A DNA stretch of 64,000 bases. Source: Glandiceps talaboti. Its lineage: Eukaryota; Hemichordata; Enteropneusta; Spengelidae. The stretch spans positions 23,219,181 through 23,283,180 of the forward strand of contig NC_135552.1 in the NCBI RefSeq assembly GCF_964340395.1, written 5' to 3'. Below, piece after piece: positions 12,951 through 26,150 of the stretch. The translations under genes and the position numbers were made by a program. Below the pieces are notes generated by a model, which was not told where the DNA came from, made no database searches, and saw only the letters and a program-made list of their open reading frames with translations. Within the stretch, counting starts at the first letter, position 1. Each line of letters begins with the position of its first letter.

Positions 12951-13989
12951 ACTAATGTTATTGTATTAGAAACAATGAAGACAAAGCATTTCACAAAGCC
13001 TATAGATCAGAGCAGATGAAGTGCTACTTACAGATAACATTAATAATAACATTTACAGTACATATTTATGAAATTATCACCCTTGGTAAAGTCCTACATC
13101 AGCACAACCACTGGAGTAAGCAGATAAAATCTATCTGAGTTCCCTTGTCATTTTACCAGGTTCCCATCAAAATTATGGTACATGTACATGTAGTCTAATG
13201 TAATTTGGTAACTATGCCAGTTTGGCCATATTTCCCCTTGCTGTTACCAGGGTACTCCAACCCAAGCCAAATATACAGACAATGCCCCTATACAACTTCC
13301 CAAACTACCTGGGGAGAATACAATCCATTGTAACCTCTGTACGTACCGGTAATATACATACGATAAAATCCTTCACAAAGCAACCTTTATCCTATAAAGT
13401 TCTCAATTGTAGAGTTGGATTGACTAATATTAACATTTGGTCATGCTTAATAGAGAGGTATATATATGACAGACATGAGATGAACAAAGACATACATGTA
13501 TCTCTAGTAGGTATCATCATAAGTGTTGTTTGCTATATGGATTTACCTATCTCAACTCAAAAGGTTTCCCTGGTAACTGAAATATTGACAATCATAGCAA
13601 TATATCTATGACTTTAAAAATTGATAATAAACATCACAATCACTATGTAATCAGAGGTCAGTATTTAATACCTTGTTATTGTATATTTGATGTCATTTTC
13701 AACAGTTAGGACACTATATATGTAAGCTAATATCAGTGTTATTCTAAAATGACAACAACACTGCCCTGACTTCATTACGTCTAAAGATAACTAAGCTACA
13801 TTTGTACATTATACATTTTCTTAGTGATGTGATATACATGTATATTCCTATACATGTACACGTATATGTATGTTCAATGCTAACTATAAATATCTTTGAA
13901 GCCATTTTTTTCTTTCATCAGTTTTTACACAATTTTTCAAGCACAATAACAGCACACAATAATTAAAAAGGGGAACACCATACAATACA

Positions 13990-14123
13990 GCCTGGAAATA
14001 ATGACATTTCATAAAATTTGAGATTTGGAGAATTATATCATGATTTTTCATCAGTCAAATACATTACATCATGTAAAATCATGAAAATGATTCTCTGAAT
14101 TTCAAAATGTCTTTATTTCCTGC
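13990..14123. mobile_element. fold-back element, about 134 bp
   Basis: The left arm begins GCCTGGAAATAATGACATTT and the right arm ends AAATGTCTTTATTTCCTGCC, roughly its inverse. Arms of about 55-60 bp pair imperfectly, with matching inner segments such as GAGAAT, ATCATGATTTT and their complements. The form suggests a degenerate inverted-repeat element. Confidence 0.55.
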
Positions 14124-15000
14124 CATAGCGTTCCTACCGGAATGTCTTATCAAACTTTTAATTAAGCAGTAAAGGACACTGATTTTAAAGAATGTACATA
14201 ACTTCCTCTGAACCCTAACAAAGATAAATACTGCCTGTTACTAATTACTTCCAAGGAAATCAGAAAGGTTACATCTACTTTCCACTTGTCACAAAGAACA
14301 TACACACACTAGTATAAACGGACATTACACACAATGCATGTACCTGATAGTAAGCACGTACACAGGATATACATAAAAGTGTTTTTTTGTTACATGTGAC
14401 AGGTTGTATGTCGTCCATAGCTTACTATCTAATCACACACAGTTAATGGGGCAATTATCTGATATTGGGATAGGATTTTCTGGGTGACCAGGGCATAATG
14501 TATGTATTTAATACGTTAAAATAGATTTTTAAAATAGGGTATCATACAATGGTGGAGTAGAGATGTTATCCAAAAATATAACACTGTATAATTTGAAAGA
14601 AATTTATCATTTGGATATCATGCCATTTGTCTGCATAGAAAGTACAACATTCTTCATTATGTTCAACTTTATTTTGGCTGACTGATTTAGTTTACTGCAA
14701 TAAAATATAATACTAGTTTGTCTAGGATACAATGTATTTATACATGTACATAGTCTACCTAATTCTAAATCATAAATTGTTATTATACTTATAAAAGGTT
14801 TTTCCTTCATATATAAGTTCTTCATTCTGAAATGAGATATAAATGTAATTTTACTGTTAATAGCGTTATGGCTAGTAAAAGCATTGTATCTTGTTGAATA
14901 TGAAGCTAAAGTCTGTGTGTCTATTCCACTGTGAGTCTCTGTCTGTGTTCAACTATAGGCCAGTGTTTGTTTATTCATGTCTGTCCCTGTTTGTGGGTCG

Positions 15001-15175
15001 ATCTGTCTGTCTATCAATTATCTATCTATCTATATCTATCTATCTACCTACCTACCTACCTATCCATCTATCTGTCTTGATTTGTCTGTCTGACTGCCTG
15101 CTTGTGTATGTGTGTAGGTATGCCTGTCTCTGCCTGTCTGTCTCTCTGTCTATCTCTATGTCTGCTTGTGTCTAT
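15001..15175. repeat. TCTA/CCTA/TCTG microsatellite
   Basis: Imperfect tetranucleotide repeats (TCTG, TCTA, CCTA). They account for the Ser/Leu/Tyr-rich open frame at 14891-15232. Confidence 0.85.
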
Positions 15176-17428
15176 CTACATGTGTGCATGTATTGTATGT
15201 GTTTGTGCTCCTTCTCCATGTTTGTCCTATAGACCCTAATTGTATCTCAAACACCATGAGTTTGGTATCTGCAACATGTTATTACTAGTGTTAATACACC
15301 CTGACTTTTTATACCCAAAAAATTTAAATCAGGTCTAAACTCTTGCCCTCTTTACAACATGGGTCTGTTACATAATTTAATTTCCAATTAAAGATCTTGA
15401 TGTTTACATAAAAAAACAACATTTCATTATTTTAATCAAATATTCATTCTATCAGCATATCAGTTGTTCCAGTCAACTTTTAAACATACACATTTTAGTT
15501 TGGAGGTAGTCTGGATGCCAAAGTGGTTTCTAGTGGAGGTGTAAATGGTAATGATACTGTATAGGAACTAGACTAGTTTGGAGGCTGGTCTCGTTATTAT
15601 CAATAAATCAACATTTAATTGAAGATTAATAAAAAGATCACTTTTTTTTCAAGTTAATATATTAACTGTGTATAGGAGGGGTGGAAGTTGCCCCTGTAGG
15701 CACAATAAAAACATCTTGCTGTGTTGACCTTTTTGACCTCTGCTGGATTTGAAGGGCATTGTGTAATTTGTATTGTAACAGCTGTACCATGGTTCAAACT
15801 TCTATGTGCATTCACTCAGGGTAACAACACCTTACCATTGTATGTACACAGTTATGTGTATGTGGGGTGCATTACAATTTAGTGTACATGGAAATATATA
15901 TGAATGAGTCTCCTTGGTGTCTGGGTATCAAGTTGAAGGAGTAGACATGGCATATAGAAAGGGAGCACGCTAGAAGCGCTAACATATGGGGATGTCTACG
16001 AGACATTTACTAGTACAAGTTGTCCATCTGTGTGAAGTCAAAATCAGATTGTATTCTGTAAATCCAAGCTTGCTTAAAAATGATCCGTTACCCAGGCCTC
16101 AGGTGAAAAGACATGAAGTACATACAGTGGCCATGTTCAGTGCTACTACATCATGGTAAACATCTACATTATCATGGAGAATATATTGTTTATGGTTCCA
16201 ACAGTCAATACGACAGTAAAATAAAGTTCCTTTGGAATGGTAACTAATGCATTTGTTTCTAACTTACTGTTCCAAATATCTTATTGTTCTACAAAATCAG
16301 TTCATGTTGTCTTTGTGAAATAAAAAATTAAAACTGCATTCTGTAACCCAAGATGGGTTAAAATTAATCTGAAACATATTTTGATCTTGATATTCAATTT
16401 TTGTTTTTGTTTTAAGGTATGCCAAAATTTGTCACTATTTATTTCACAATTCAAATACATCCTCCAACTTTTAATACCTAGTCCTAGGGTTTAGGCTATC
16501 TGACTTAATAACAAACTGGCTTCATAGTTCTCACATACCGCAACATTTATAAGCAGGATAGCCAAGTCTTTGAGCTACCTACAACACCACTCGGAAGACA
16601 ACTGTCTACAAATTTTTTTCCACAAAATTCATGCTAATCATACAATATTGTATTTCCAATTATGACGCTATATCATGCAGATTTCCACAACTACTGCGTC
16701 AGTCCTATATCAATCACAATATTGGAAGACACAGTCATCAACACCCCAAGTCATATCTTGGTACCAATCAACAAGTGGGTGACCCAATAACACCACATCA
16801 TCGGTCAATTTACAGTTGTCATGAAATAAGGCATTAGATCTGATAGACAAACAAACTGAAATGAATTTATAGTGACAGTCATGTACACATGTACTTAGTC
16901 ATCACCATGCCATAAAAATGTCAAATTAAAATTACACCTTATCACCAAATCACCTTGGTTTGACCCTGAGAACTCAACACCTGTTCAAGAACATACCAGG
17001 AATGGAAAAATCCTAAAATATTGTCAACATTACAGACAACTATTGAAGGACACACATCATTGCACACACACACACACACACTTACTCCTGCACTGTGTTT
17101 TGACAGACAAACCTATTTACCCAAGTCAACATAATCTGCTATGTCAACTTTACTCATAGAAAATGATATGCTTTTTCTCTCAGAGTCAGTGGAAAATTTC
17201 CACAGCTTTCATCTATTGGAAGCAAAAATCAAGAAAGATCTGGTACAATATTGGTTGTTTTTAAGGCACTAATGTCCGGCGCCCATAGAACTATTTTCTG
17301 TCTCTCGTACTAGAGCCCTGGGACATAATTTTTTATAGAGCACAAACAATAGATATGAAAATGAAGAGACTTAAACTACTATGTGTGGGATTAATGGCCT
17401 TACTTACAAGGTCACAGACAGTACCTAC

Positions 17429-17514
17429 CTCTGCCACATTTGGGGCAACATCATCATCCACCTCCGTTTCTAGAGTCTTGGATTTTTTCTTCTTTTTGAT
17501 GAAATTCATATTTC
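17429..17514 (-). CDS. candidate first coding exon, lysine-rich N-terminus
   Basis: On the minus strand an acceptor-like CATAGGCAG precedes GAAAT and then an ATG (A at 17509). It opens 27 codons beginning MNFIKKKKKSK and ending in an acidic VDDDVAPNVAE, then a strong donor GAG|GTAGGT in phase 0. The layout (a few 5'UTR bases after a splice acceptor, a short charged N-terminus, phase-0 donor) resembles the exon at 30725-30845, so both could splice to the same downstream exon as alternative N-termini. There is no signal peptide. I do not recognise the protein. Read as an internal exon it would need phase 1, which the 30725 exon does not supply. Confidence 0.4.
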
Positions 17515-18973
17515 CTGCCTATGAAACTTAAGTGCGTATCCTAGAGTGCTACTCAGAAAGAAAATGTCCACAAACAGCCTCACAGTCAGATGCGCAATCA
17601 AAACATGTCTGAGCTGTCCAAGAAGTATATATGTACTCTTCACAAAAACTCTCCCACAAGAATGAAGTCTTCCAACAATTAATATGCAGGCTTGGCCTTC
17701 AGGAATCCCTGGCTGGAAGTAAATCACAATTCCAGCTGTCTATAACATGTGGTTGATTAACATAACAACACAACCAACAATGGTACTCACAGACACACAA
17801 CAAAATGCACAGTTCTGTAAGTATGTAAACACAGTGAGCACTGACTGTGTGGAGAATACACACTTCCAATGAAACTTCCAATTGGGTACAGCCCTCTCTG
17901 TGATGTCACTAAGGTCAAAGGTCATCAAAACCACATGGCTAGATTTCATCATCATCATACCCACACACTGTGGGCAACAACAAATATGAATGGGTCCAGA
18001 CTTGAATTAATTAGTACGAGTCAAATATATTCACACATCTGTTTTTGAACATTTTAAGGTCATTGAGTGTCATTTGAAGGGTGGATAGACAGTAAACACA
18101 GTTTAATTAAACATTAATTACCCATATTTTAATTAAATATTAATTACTTTGAGTTACAAGTATTTAGTATTATAGTTAGGAGTATTCTGGGAAAAGAACA
18201 ACTTTATTACTATGAGAATTTGAACATGATAAATGACATTGAGAAATAGACACTACCTAGCAACACTTGATACATCAAAATAGTAATTACAGGAAGAGTG
18301 TATCTTGATACATGAGCTCCAAAGTGTTGTCTCCATTCCTGAATAAATTTGATTTTACTGATTACATCTAACATTAGCTAGGTAGCCCATTATTAAATTG
18401 TGAGAACATCATGCAACTGAAATATCCTAGTGAAGCTCATACATAACATTTGTAACTAGCCTGTCTATTCAGTGGATCTGTGACTCTGCTGTATGTGTTC
18501 TCACATATGGATTAAAGAATAAGCATAGCAGTCACAGATCCAGGGTGTAGACAATTCTACATAATAACTGACATCAACAAGTTCTCTCTATCTAAAGATA
18601 TTCATGTGGTAATTAACAGCCAGGATAGTTAATTATCTCAAACTATAAATTTAAATATTAATAGATTATCTAAGTAATAGCATGTGTCCTTGATCAATGC
18701 TAGAAAAACGTGCACTATATGAAACTCACTTCCCCACATGATGATGAAATAAATTGGTCTTTGGGCCTTGGGGATATAAACAGGCAATCTCTGAGGGAAA
18801 TACTATTGATTCAATTTGCTATCTGTTGTCTGTAGCAATTATATCAATGGTCAAGTGAAGCAAATGGCTTCATTTGTCACTATAACACTAATTTATAGTC
18901 ATTTCATCTGTAAGTCTATATACATCATTGTGGTTTGTAGTTTCTATGGTGATCACTATCATAAATAGTCCGT

Positions 18974-19082
18974 CTGTCTGTATGGATGTGTAAGTTGGTT
19001 GGGGGATGGGTGCATGGATGGATGGAGGAACGGAGAGATGGCTGACTGGCTGGCTGGGGGGTCCCAGGTGGATGGATGGATG
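18974..19082. repeat. imperfect GGAT/GGCT microsatellite
   Basis: Interrupted tetranucleotide repeats such as TGGATGGATGGA and GGCTGGCTGG. Confidence 0.7.
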
Positions 19083-19252
19083 ACACGATTCAGACAGGTT
19101 TAACAGATATTCTCAACATAGCTGAAGACACATCAGTGTTTTACAATTTGCTAAAATTGTGTAACCTTGGTAACAAAGAATGGAAATCTGGTAGAATTGG
19201 ATAGATTTCCTGCATACATGTACGTTGTTCCATAATTTTAGTTTGTGGACCC

Positions 19253-19665
19253 TGGTATAAAACCTGAGAGAATTAAACAGATCTTATCAATTTACTGCAA
19301 CTGACAAATACAGCACAGGTGATTCTGAACCCCTGTATAAAAACCTGGGGAACTCTAGTAGATTTAACCAATTTACTGCACCTGACAAAACAGTGCAGGT
19401 CTGAACCTCAGTATAAAACCTGGGAAACTCAAGTACATTTTACTAATTCACTATGCCTGACAAAAACAGTGCAGGTTTGAATCTCGGTATAAAACCTGGG
19501 AAACTCAAGTACATTTTATTAATTCACTATGCCTGACAAAAACAGTGCAGGTTTGAATCTCGGTATAAAACCTGGGAAACTCAAGTACATTTTACTAATT
19601 CACTATGCCTGACAAAAACCTGGGGAACTCTAGTACTGTAGATTTTATCAATTTACTATAAATAA
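19253..19665. repeat. 76-bp minisatellite, about five copies
   Basis: The unit begins GGTATAAAACCTGGGAAACT and continues through AATTCACTATGCCTGACAAA. Three copies with starts at 19411, 19487 and 19563 are nearly identical. Two degenerate copies precede them and a partial one follows, showing recent expansion from an older array. Confidence 0.85.
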
Positions 19666-21010
19666 TTTACGTTCAAGAATAAGATAGAGGGCATACTTCT
19701 AAGGATAACATGGAGATGAATGTAAAGTTTATATACTTAGTAATTGTGTACCTATGAAAAGAATAGAATCTTTATTGCATCCAAAAACTACATTTCTTCA
19801 TTGCATTTTCTGCAATAAGTGTTTACCTACATGTATGTATGTATGTACAATCCTGTGTAGATGTACTTACAAATGTAGCCCACCACCACATATGCAAAAA
19901 AAATGTCTCTGCCCTTGACTGACTTCAGAGCCAACATTGTGAAACAATTCAATATCCATCTGATGGATAGATGGAAACTGGCAAGCATTTATAATAGCTA
20001 CAATGTGCAGGTCGAACTAACAGCATGGTGTGATCACATTATACTCAAAACCATATTTTGAAGACTATACATATTTCTATTTGACATGTTTTTATACTTA
20101 GAGATAAAGTATCTACTTCCCTTAATCTATCATAGACAGAGAAGCTTATATTGATATTGATGATTTTATTGCATACAATAATACAAGAAAATACAACGCA
20201 TTTGACAGTGAGAATGACAAATCAGGACTTCCATGATAAAGTAAGGGCCAATAAAGAATGATTTGCCCCACTTATCAGCCATAATACAAATCATGTTAGT
20301 TATGTATCCCTATGATAAATTGGGGCTACTGAAGAACAGTGTCTACTAATGATGGGCCTTGATACACATCAGATCAAAGTTAGGAGGTCTAGTTGTGTTC
20401 ATATCCCTATCCTTGTTTGTCCTGACCACCTAGCTTGGTCATAGTTATGTAACTATATACTTACTTCCATGTGAGTCTATGATTGTTATTCTTGCCATAG
20501 ATCAGCCTTAGGGAATAATATGTTAGCAATTTATATGAGATAATAATGATATAGGGATGGGTTAATGATACCATATACATCATGTGGGTAATTTATCTAT
20601 GCAGTGATCATTAACTTGCAATAATTTTGTTTTATTACTCACACAAACCTATCCATTATGTAGTTTATGAGATGATATCAGTTACCCAATACACAGTAGT
20701 CATGTACGATTATGTTCAGTGTTTTGTGACATCATCTGAAGACTGGAACATGAAGTATTTGTGAAGATATTCCAGAGATTCTGCATACAATGTACTTGCT
20801 ATCAAGAATGGGCATGTAAATTTTTTTTAAAAAGAGAGTCGCTGAAAAATCATGTCTCCTAATTTCAACATTTATCAATTTTTTTGCTGGCTACTTTTTA
20901 CTCTTTCTAAACATTTACATGTACCTTATTGCCTACACCTGAACCCATATATACATGTACATATGTACTTCTGAATTGCAGTTTTTACCTAAAGGCCTAA
21001 AACAAAAATG

Positions 21011-21345
21011 TGTATTTCCGATTGTGCTCAATTTTAGAAAAGGTGTCGGTAGGTAGATTTTTTTTTTAAAAATTAAAAAAATTGTATGTGAGTGTCTAGT
21101 TCGGGTAGTTATGTTTCCGTTGTTTTCCATATGATCACTGTGTTATTGGTTTCTTCTCATCAGACGTACAGCCATTACAGATGGGAGGAACAGTTTTGTC
21201 TTTTTACGTTGAAGTCAGTTTCTGCATCCACTACTTCTCAAGAGACTTTATAAATTTCAAGATTTTGTTTTTTTCTTGAATATGTAAAAAAAGTTTAGGG
21301 TTGGCAGTGGAAAACTCGGCTGGTTTGGGTAACTGGAGTCAAACA
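21011..21345. mobile_element. MITE-like element, family A, diverged copy
   Basis: The left end reads GTGTATTTCCGAT, then GTCGGTAGGTAGA and a poly-T. The right end reads TTTAGGGTTGGCAGT, then GGTTTGGGTAACTGG. The order of these blocks matches the better-kept copies at 30207-30492 and 44603-44928. It is more diverged, so its limits are uncertain. Confidence 0.45.
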
Positions 21346-23883
21346 AATTGTTTGGCCTAACCAGAAATCTGCAGATCATCCATATAAAAGTAACTAAAAT
21401 ATGATTTTAGAATGTCCTGGGACTGACTTAGTCTGTGAGGTGTGCTGCGACAGGGCTCCCTCACACATCAGTCAACCACTCGTGAGAGGAGGAGGGTGGT
21501 CAGGGCGGAACGACACGACATATCTTACAGTCTAGGACTGACTACATGCAGGCTGTCTAAAACGAACCTAAATTTTAATCTCAGACTGTGGAAAACATAC
21601 TTTAATTATATATATCCATCATAAATTCTGGCTACATGAGTACCATAATTGAACACAAAGATAATGCGCAGTGTATTTTCTCTTCTTCAATTAATCTTAA
21701 GATATATGCTACCATACTATTTTACTTTCTGTTAACTATATATGTTACCCATGTTATAAATATCAAACAACACTGTCCATATTGAAAGTACATATAATTT
21801 ATATCAAAACAGGGCAAGATAGAAGAACACACCCATATATGTGCTAATACAGTTTGAGTTACCACAACTTGTTTTCAGAACTCAAACAATATAAAAGTAA
21901 CTCTTACATTTGGGTTGGGGATGTTTAAATTCAGAATCAAGTTGATATAATGGTTGCTAGAGGCTTGCTTCAGCCAGTTTGAAATTGTTATACATTGAAG
22001 GTTTGGCCCTAATGTCCAGAGGTACTCGCAAAGGACATAAAAACAAAAGTTGTTATAATATCATTTCTGCCGTCAGAGGGCGGTATACATTTTATGTACT
22101 GTACCATGGTTTAAAATTTACAATAACATGTTAGAAAGATTTAATAATTTTGTCTTGTATTGTCTGTCTAAGATGATAGTAACACAACCAAACAATAACA
22201 AACACACAAAGTAGCATTAGGGTTATAATATAGACTGCCACAATATTGTAATTTTTCAGAGTTACATTTTCATTTTGAATTTGTATATAAAATATAGAAC
22301 ATAAATTGATACAAAATAGAATAACATAAATTGATGTTAGACATGTTAGATGAATATGGATGGCTGGAGTTGTTAGCGGTGCAAACTAGTTATAAATGAT
22401 AGTATTTATCCAAACCAACTGAAGTAGTAAAGCCTTTATAGCACTATTAAATATTCATGGCATGCATGCAGTACACTGTATTACTCAGGGACCGTCGGGT
22501 AATTTCTTCACTGTTCAGTTGAACACATGGAATACTACTTTAAACATTTCTACTTTTCTGGAAGGTCAAATCATAACACCCCATGCTTCTTCAGCAAAAA
22601 CGTCTTTACTCTGTTCTAGAAGTTGTGACTACTGTTTGTTCTAATATAATTGATATGTATGAAATGTCATATGCTGTACATTGTATTTTGTCAAGTCTCC
22701 TTTTCTTCCCTTCTTTTTTGTAAAACACATGAAACTGTCCTCCATGTAATTACAACAATCAAAATTTTATATCAAAATATAAAACCTGCCTGACGTCAAA
22801 ACTTGCAAAATATTTTCCACCACACACATTAGTTGTGCTTATACCAGGAAACAAAATTTTAATGAGTTCCGAAAGTTTATGTTTTATGCAATACATTAAT
22901 ACCAATAATCAACTCATATTCTCTGTGTTGTGCATACAAAGTCAATTTTAAAGTTATCTATTTCATCCAACATACACATAAATTTAAACACTGAAGTTTC
23001 CACAACAGCTGGTAAACAAAACGGATACAGTAAATGGAATATCTGTCGATGTCAAAGTCATAAATCTTCAAAAATATGTCTGCTATGTCCAGTTTACTCG
23101 ATGTAGAAGATAGGAAATGCCTTACAATAGTTGACTTTAAAACAAAAGCACTTCTTGAATGTAGTGCTAGAGGGCGCTATATCAGAAATGAGCCACATCA
23201 ATGTCAGATATCTGTCTTAGAATAGAATTATCATGGGACTCCGCATGTACCATGGCAACAACTGTGCAAAGAATGGATATTATCTAAACCTTCCTATGAC
23301 ATTTAACATTATACTGAAGATGGATGCCTTGGAGTTGTAACATCCAATGAATTGAAAACAGTTAAAATTCATGTCAAGGATCAAGAACAATCATTGATAT
23401 GCTGCCATATTCCATTGACCAGTAATCTCCAAATCCCCTTGTTTTACATGGCTTCTTGATACTGTATAGGTACACTGATTTCACAACCTTTTACAAAACA
23501 CCATGAATTAACAATCATAGGATGTTATTTAGGTCAAATCTTTGACTAAACATATATTATTTTTTGATGGTTACAATTTTACAGAGTTTTATGATGTAGG
23601 CAACTATTTCATTCTTTAGACTTATTTCAGTGCTTAGAACTGATTAGCCAAACACATATTATGTTTAATTAACAACTGACTGGCCATAGTGGTTAAAAGA
23701 TCAGAGCTATTAAGCTACACATATTGTTCAATTTAATTTTTGAAATATTGAAAATGTGGTCATTCATACATAAATACATACATACATGAATATCTATAAA
23801 TTCAAAATTGAAACATTTTCTGAAAAAAACCCACAATATAACACAGTATTGCTTAATTTATACACTTCAACAACAAAAAACTT

Positions 23884-24914
23884 GTAGATCCTGAAATATA
23901 CATTTTTTTTTGTATATATCTAATTTAGACTAGGAATGGTTTGTTCTACTAAGACATTTAATTTTCAACTCACGCAGTCTTTAATGAAATTGATATTCCA
24001 TATACAATACTTTCTGAGGTGTCAAATTTCAATATAACAACTTGAAGATAGAAAGCCTGACAAATATATTGCAGTTTCCTACATTTGTACAAATGCAAAT
24101 TTTCAATGTACATGTAAGAACTCATTACAATTATTTGTCTCCTCTCTGGTACATCAATATTGTAGTTGGACTGCTGGTAGCTTTCACCATATATAAAAAA
24201 ACAACAACATTAATTTACACGCATAAGATCCAAGGTTATCTTTGAAATGATGTACACAGGTTTAGCCATCAAATAAATGTTATGTTCTTTGGTACTGTTG
24301 TATATATGTCGCCTGGAGGTGAATTGTGGAAAGGAAATCCATTATCCTGTGACAACATTGTAAGTCCTCTTTATCACCTGACTAATCTTGGAGAGTTGAC
24401 ACCTTGAAATTATACCCCAATGTACTTTACATCAAGTAGATAAATGGGTTGCTCCTACAATTTGACTCTAGCAAGATAGAGAAAACCACTTTATTTCATT
24501 TAGTATACGTGTACAGTCAGCTCTCTCATCATTTGTACGATTAAGCATTTATTTTTTGGAAGAGTTACGACTGCCCCTTTTTTTCTTTCTTGATTTTTGG
24601 AAAAGGAATTTTAATCCAAATAAAATTAAGAAAGCCTAATAATGAAATCCATCATAAAATACTAAAAAAAACTGCAGATGTGTCCCTGTAATATTCCTAC
24701 ATGTGCATTCCCCATATGCAGGAAACTACAATATATTTGTCAGGATTTCTATCTTCGAGTTGTTATATTGAAGTCTGACACCTCAGAAAGTATAGTATAC
24801 GGAACATCAATTTCACTAAAGACTGCATGAGTTGAAAATTAAATAACTTAGTAGAAAAAACCGTTCCTAGTCTAAATTAGATATATACATAAAAATGTAT
24901 ATTTCAGGATCTAC
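23884..24914. mobile_element. 1.03-kb element with arms of about 200 bp in inverted orientation
   Basis: The segment 23884-24082, starting GTAGATCCTGAAATATA, is present again in inverted orientation at about 24717-24914, with roughly nine in ten bases matching. Shared internal phrases include CTAATTTAGACTAGGAA and ACTTTCTGAGGTGTCA. About 630 bp of unrelated AT-rich sequence lies between the arms and has no open frame of note. The form is that of a fold-back transposon or a local inverted duplication. A CTT is present at both outer edges and could be a 3-bp target duplication, though it is too short to be certain. Confidence 0.75.
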
Positions 24915-25733
24915 CTTCTTATAAAGAAACCTTTTTCCGCTATTTTCTGTATACTATAACCTAAGGTACAATCCTACATTCATGTTTGATTTCCCTGTAG
25001 GCTACAAAAATAAACAGTGTATAGTCTTGCCTGACAAAGCCAAAGGGACCAGGTGCAGGTGAATTAAACACTACAAGTGATGTATAGATGGATAGTGTTT
25101 GTTTATAATGACTTATAGTGCAAACTACATGTACAGGGACATTACAAGAATGACAGTTCACATCCTGCAAATGACATTTCTGAGCTGTTCCCTTCTCACA
25201 CTGATTAAAATAAAATCTGATCAAGGAGAAAGCTCAATTTATTTTATTTACCACATTTCAAGTCTATATAATGTACTTGTCCTTGGATTATTTTTTTATT
25301 TTACCTCAGTTGACCCCCTGCCTCAAATGTCACCTGCAGTATAAATCACTTCCTCTGTATGTTCATTCGCAGTTCTGTCACTGTTATATTATAACAGTCT
25401 TTTTACACTATACAATGATCACAGAAATGTTACATGTACGTTTGAATAATTTGCGAAGAGAATCATTTATATTTTGTAAATTCTTTTACATTCATTATCA
25501 ATAATTGTATTCGACCACAAGCAAAATTTATTGAAAGTGCCTTCAGCAGAAGAAGAGAAAGATTATAAAGTAATGTGTAATTTATTTTGTATATATTTGC
25601 ATTGTTGTGATAAAACTGAAATGATATCTTTACTAGACAACTGTACTGTTTATTTGATGTACAGTACTCTAAAAATTTGATTCAGAGTGACTTTATAAGC
25701 CTGAAAGGTCTGGGTGACAAATGCTTCTCTTTA

Positions 25734-26150
25734 GGGATGAACGCACAATGTCACACAAGCTCAAGAAGTGAACTTCGTTCATTTAGGGGCCCGGGGTGAG
25801 GGGATCTGACCTCAGTGCAATTGCTGAACTTTATTTTCGCACTTCTAACCAACTTTTGACGGAAAATTTTCACTCCTTCAATGATAACAGCTTTTGTATA
25901 ATTACTACTGAGATGTTGATGAGGTGATAAAAAAAATTATTCCTAATGTAGGATTAAGTGCTGGGTTTCTGGTAGTAAATTAATGTGTTTACAATCACAT
26001 TTTTTACATTACATTGATGGTAGTGGTGTGACTGCTACAGTTTTTATCAGTTTACATATATGAACGTTTGATGTCGCACTTGAGAACGTTTGTTTAGGGG
26101 GAAGGGTTGATCTAAACAAACAATGCTTGTTTGTTGAGCATTGTTTGTAA
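25734..26150 (-). mobile_element. Harbinger-like MITE, family B, degraded copy
   Basis: It begins with TTA then GGGATGAACGCACAATGTCA, the terminal repeat of the complete element at 49112-49511, and runs in the opposite orientation. Internal matches include the reverse complements of CCCAGCACT, TTGGTTAGAAGTG and CATCAACATCTC. The right end is degraded around 26110-26150, where a separate 12-bp perfect hairpin (ACAAACAATGCT and its inverse) sits. Confidence 0.65.

Larger units (their letters stand above)
12951..17428. other. non-coding stretch
   Basis: No exon is supported. It contains a fold-back element at 13990-14123, a TCTA/TCTG microsatellite at 15001-15175 and a short CA run near 17064-17081. 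An open frame of 129 codons at 13222-13611 (plus) matches nothing I recognise and has no splice or domain support. Confidence 0.45.

Noticed and set aside
13222-13611. Plus-strand frame of 129 codons
   Set aside because: No recognisable motif, no convincing splice sites. The length is possible by chance in 64 kb.
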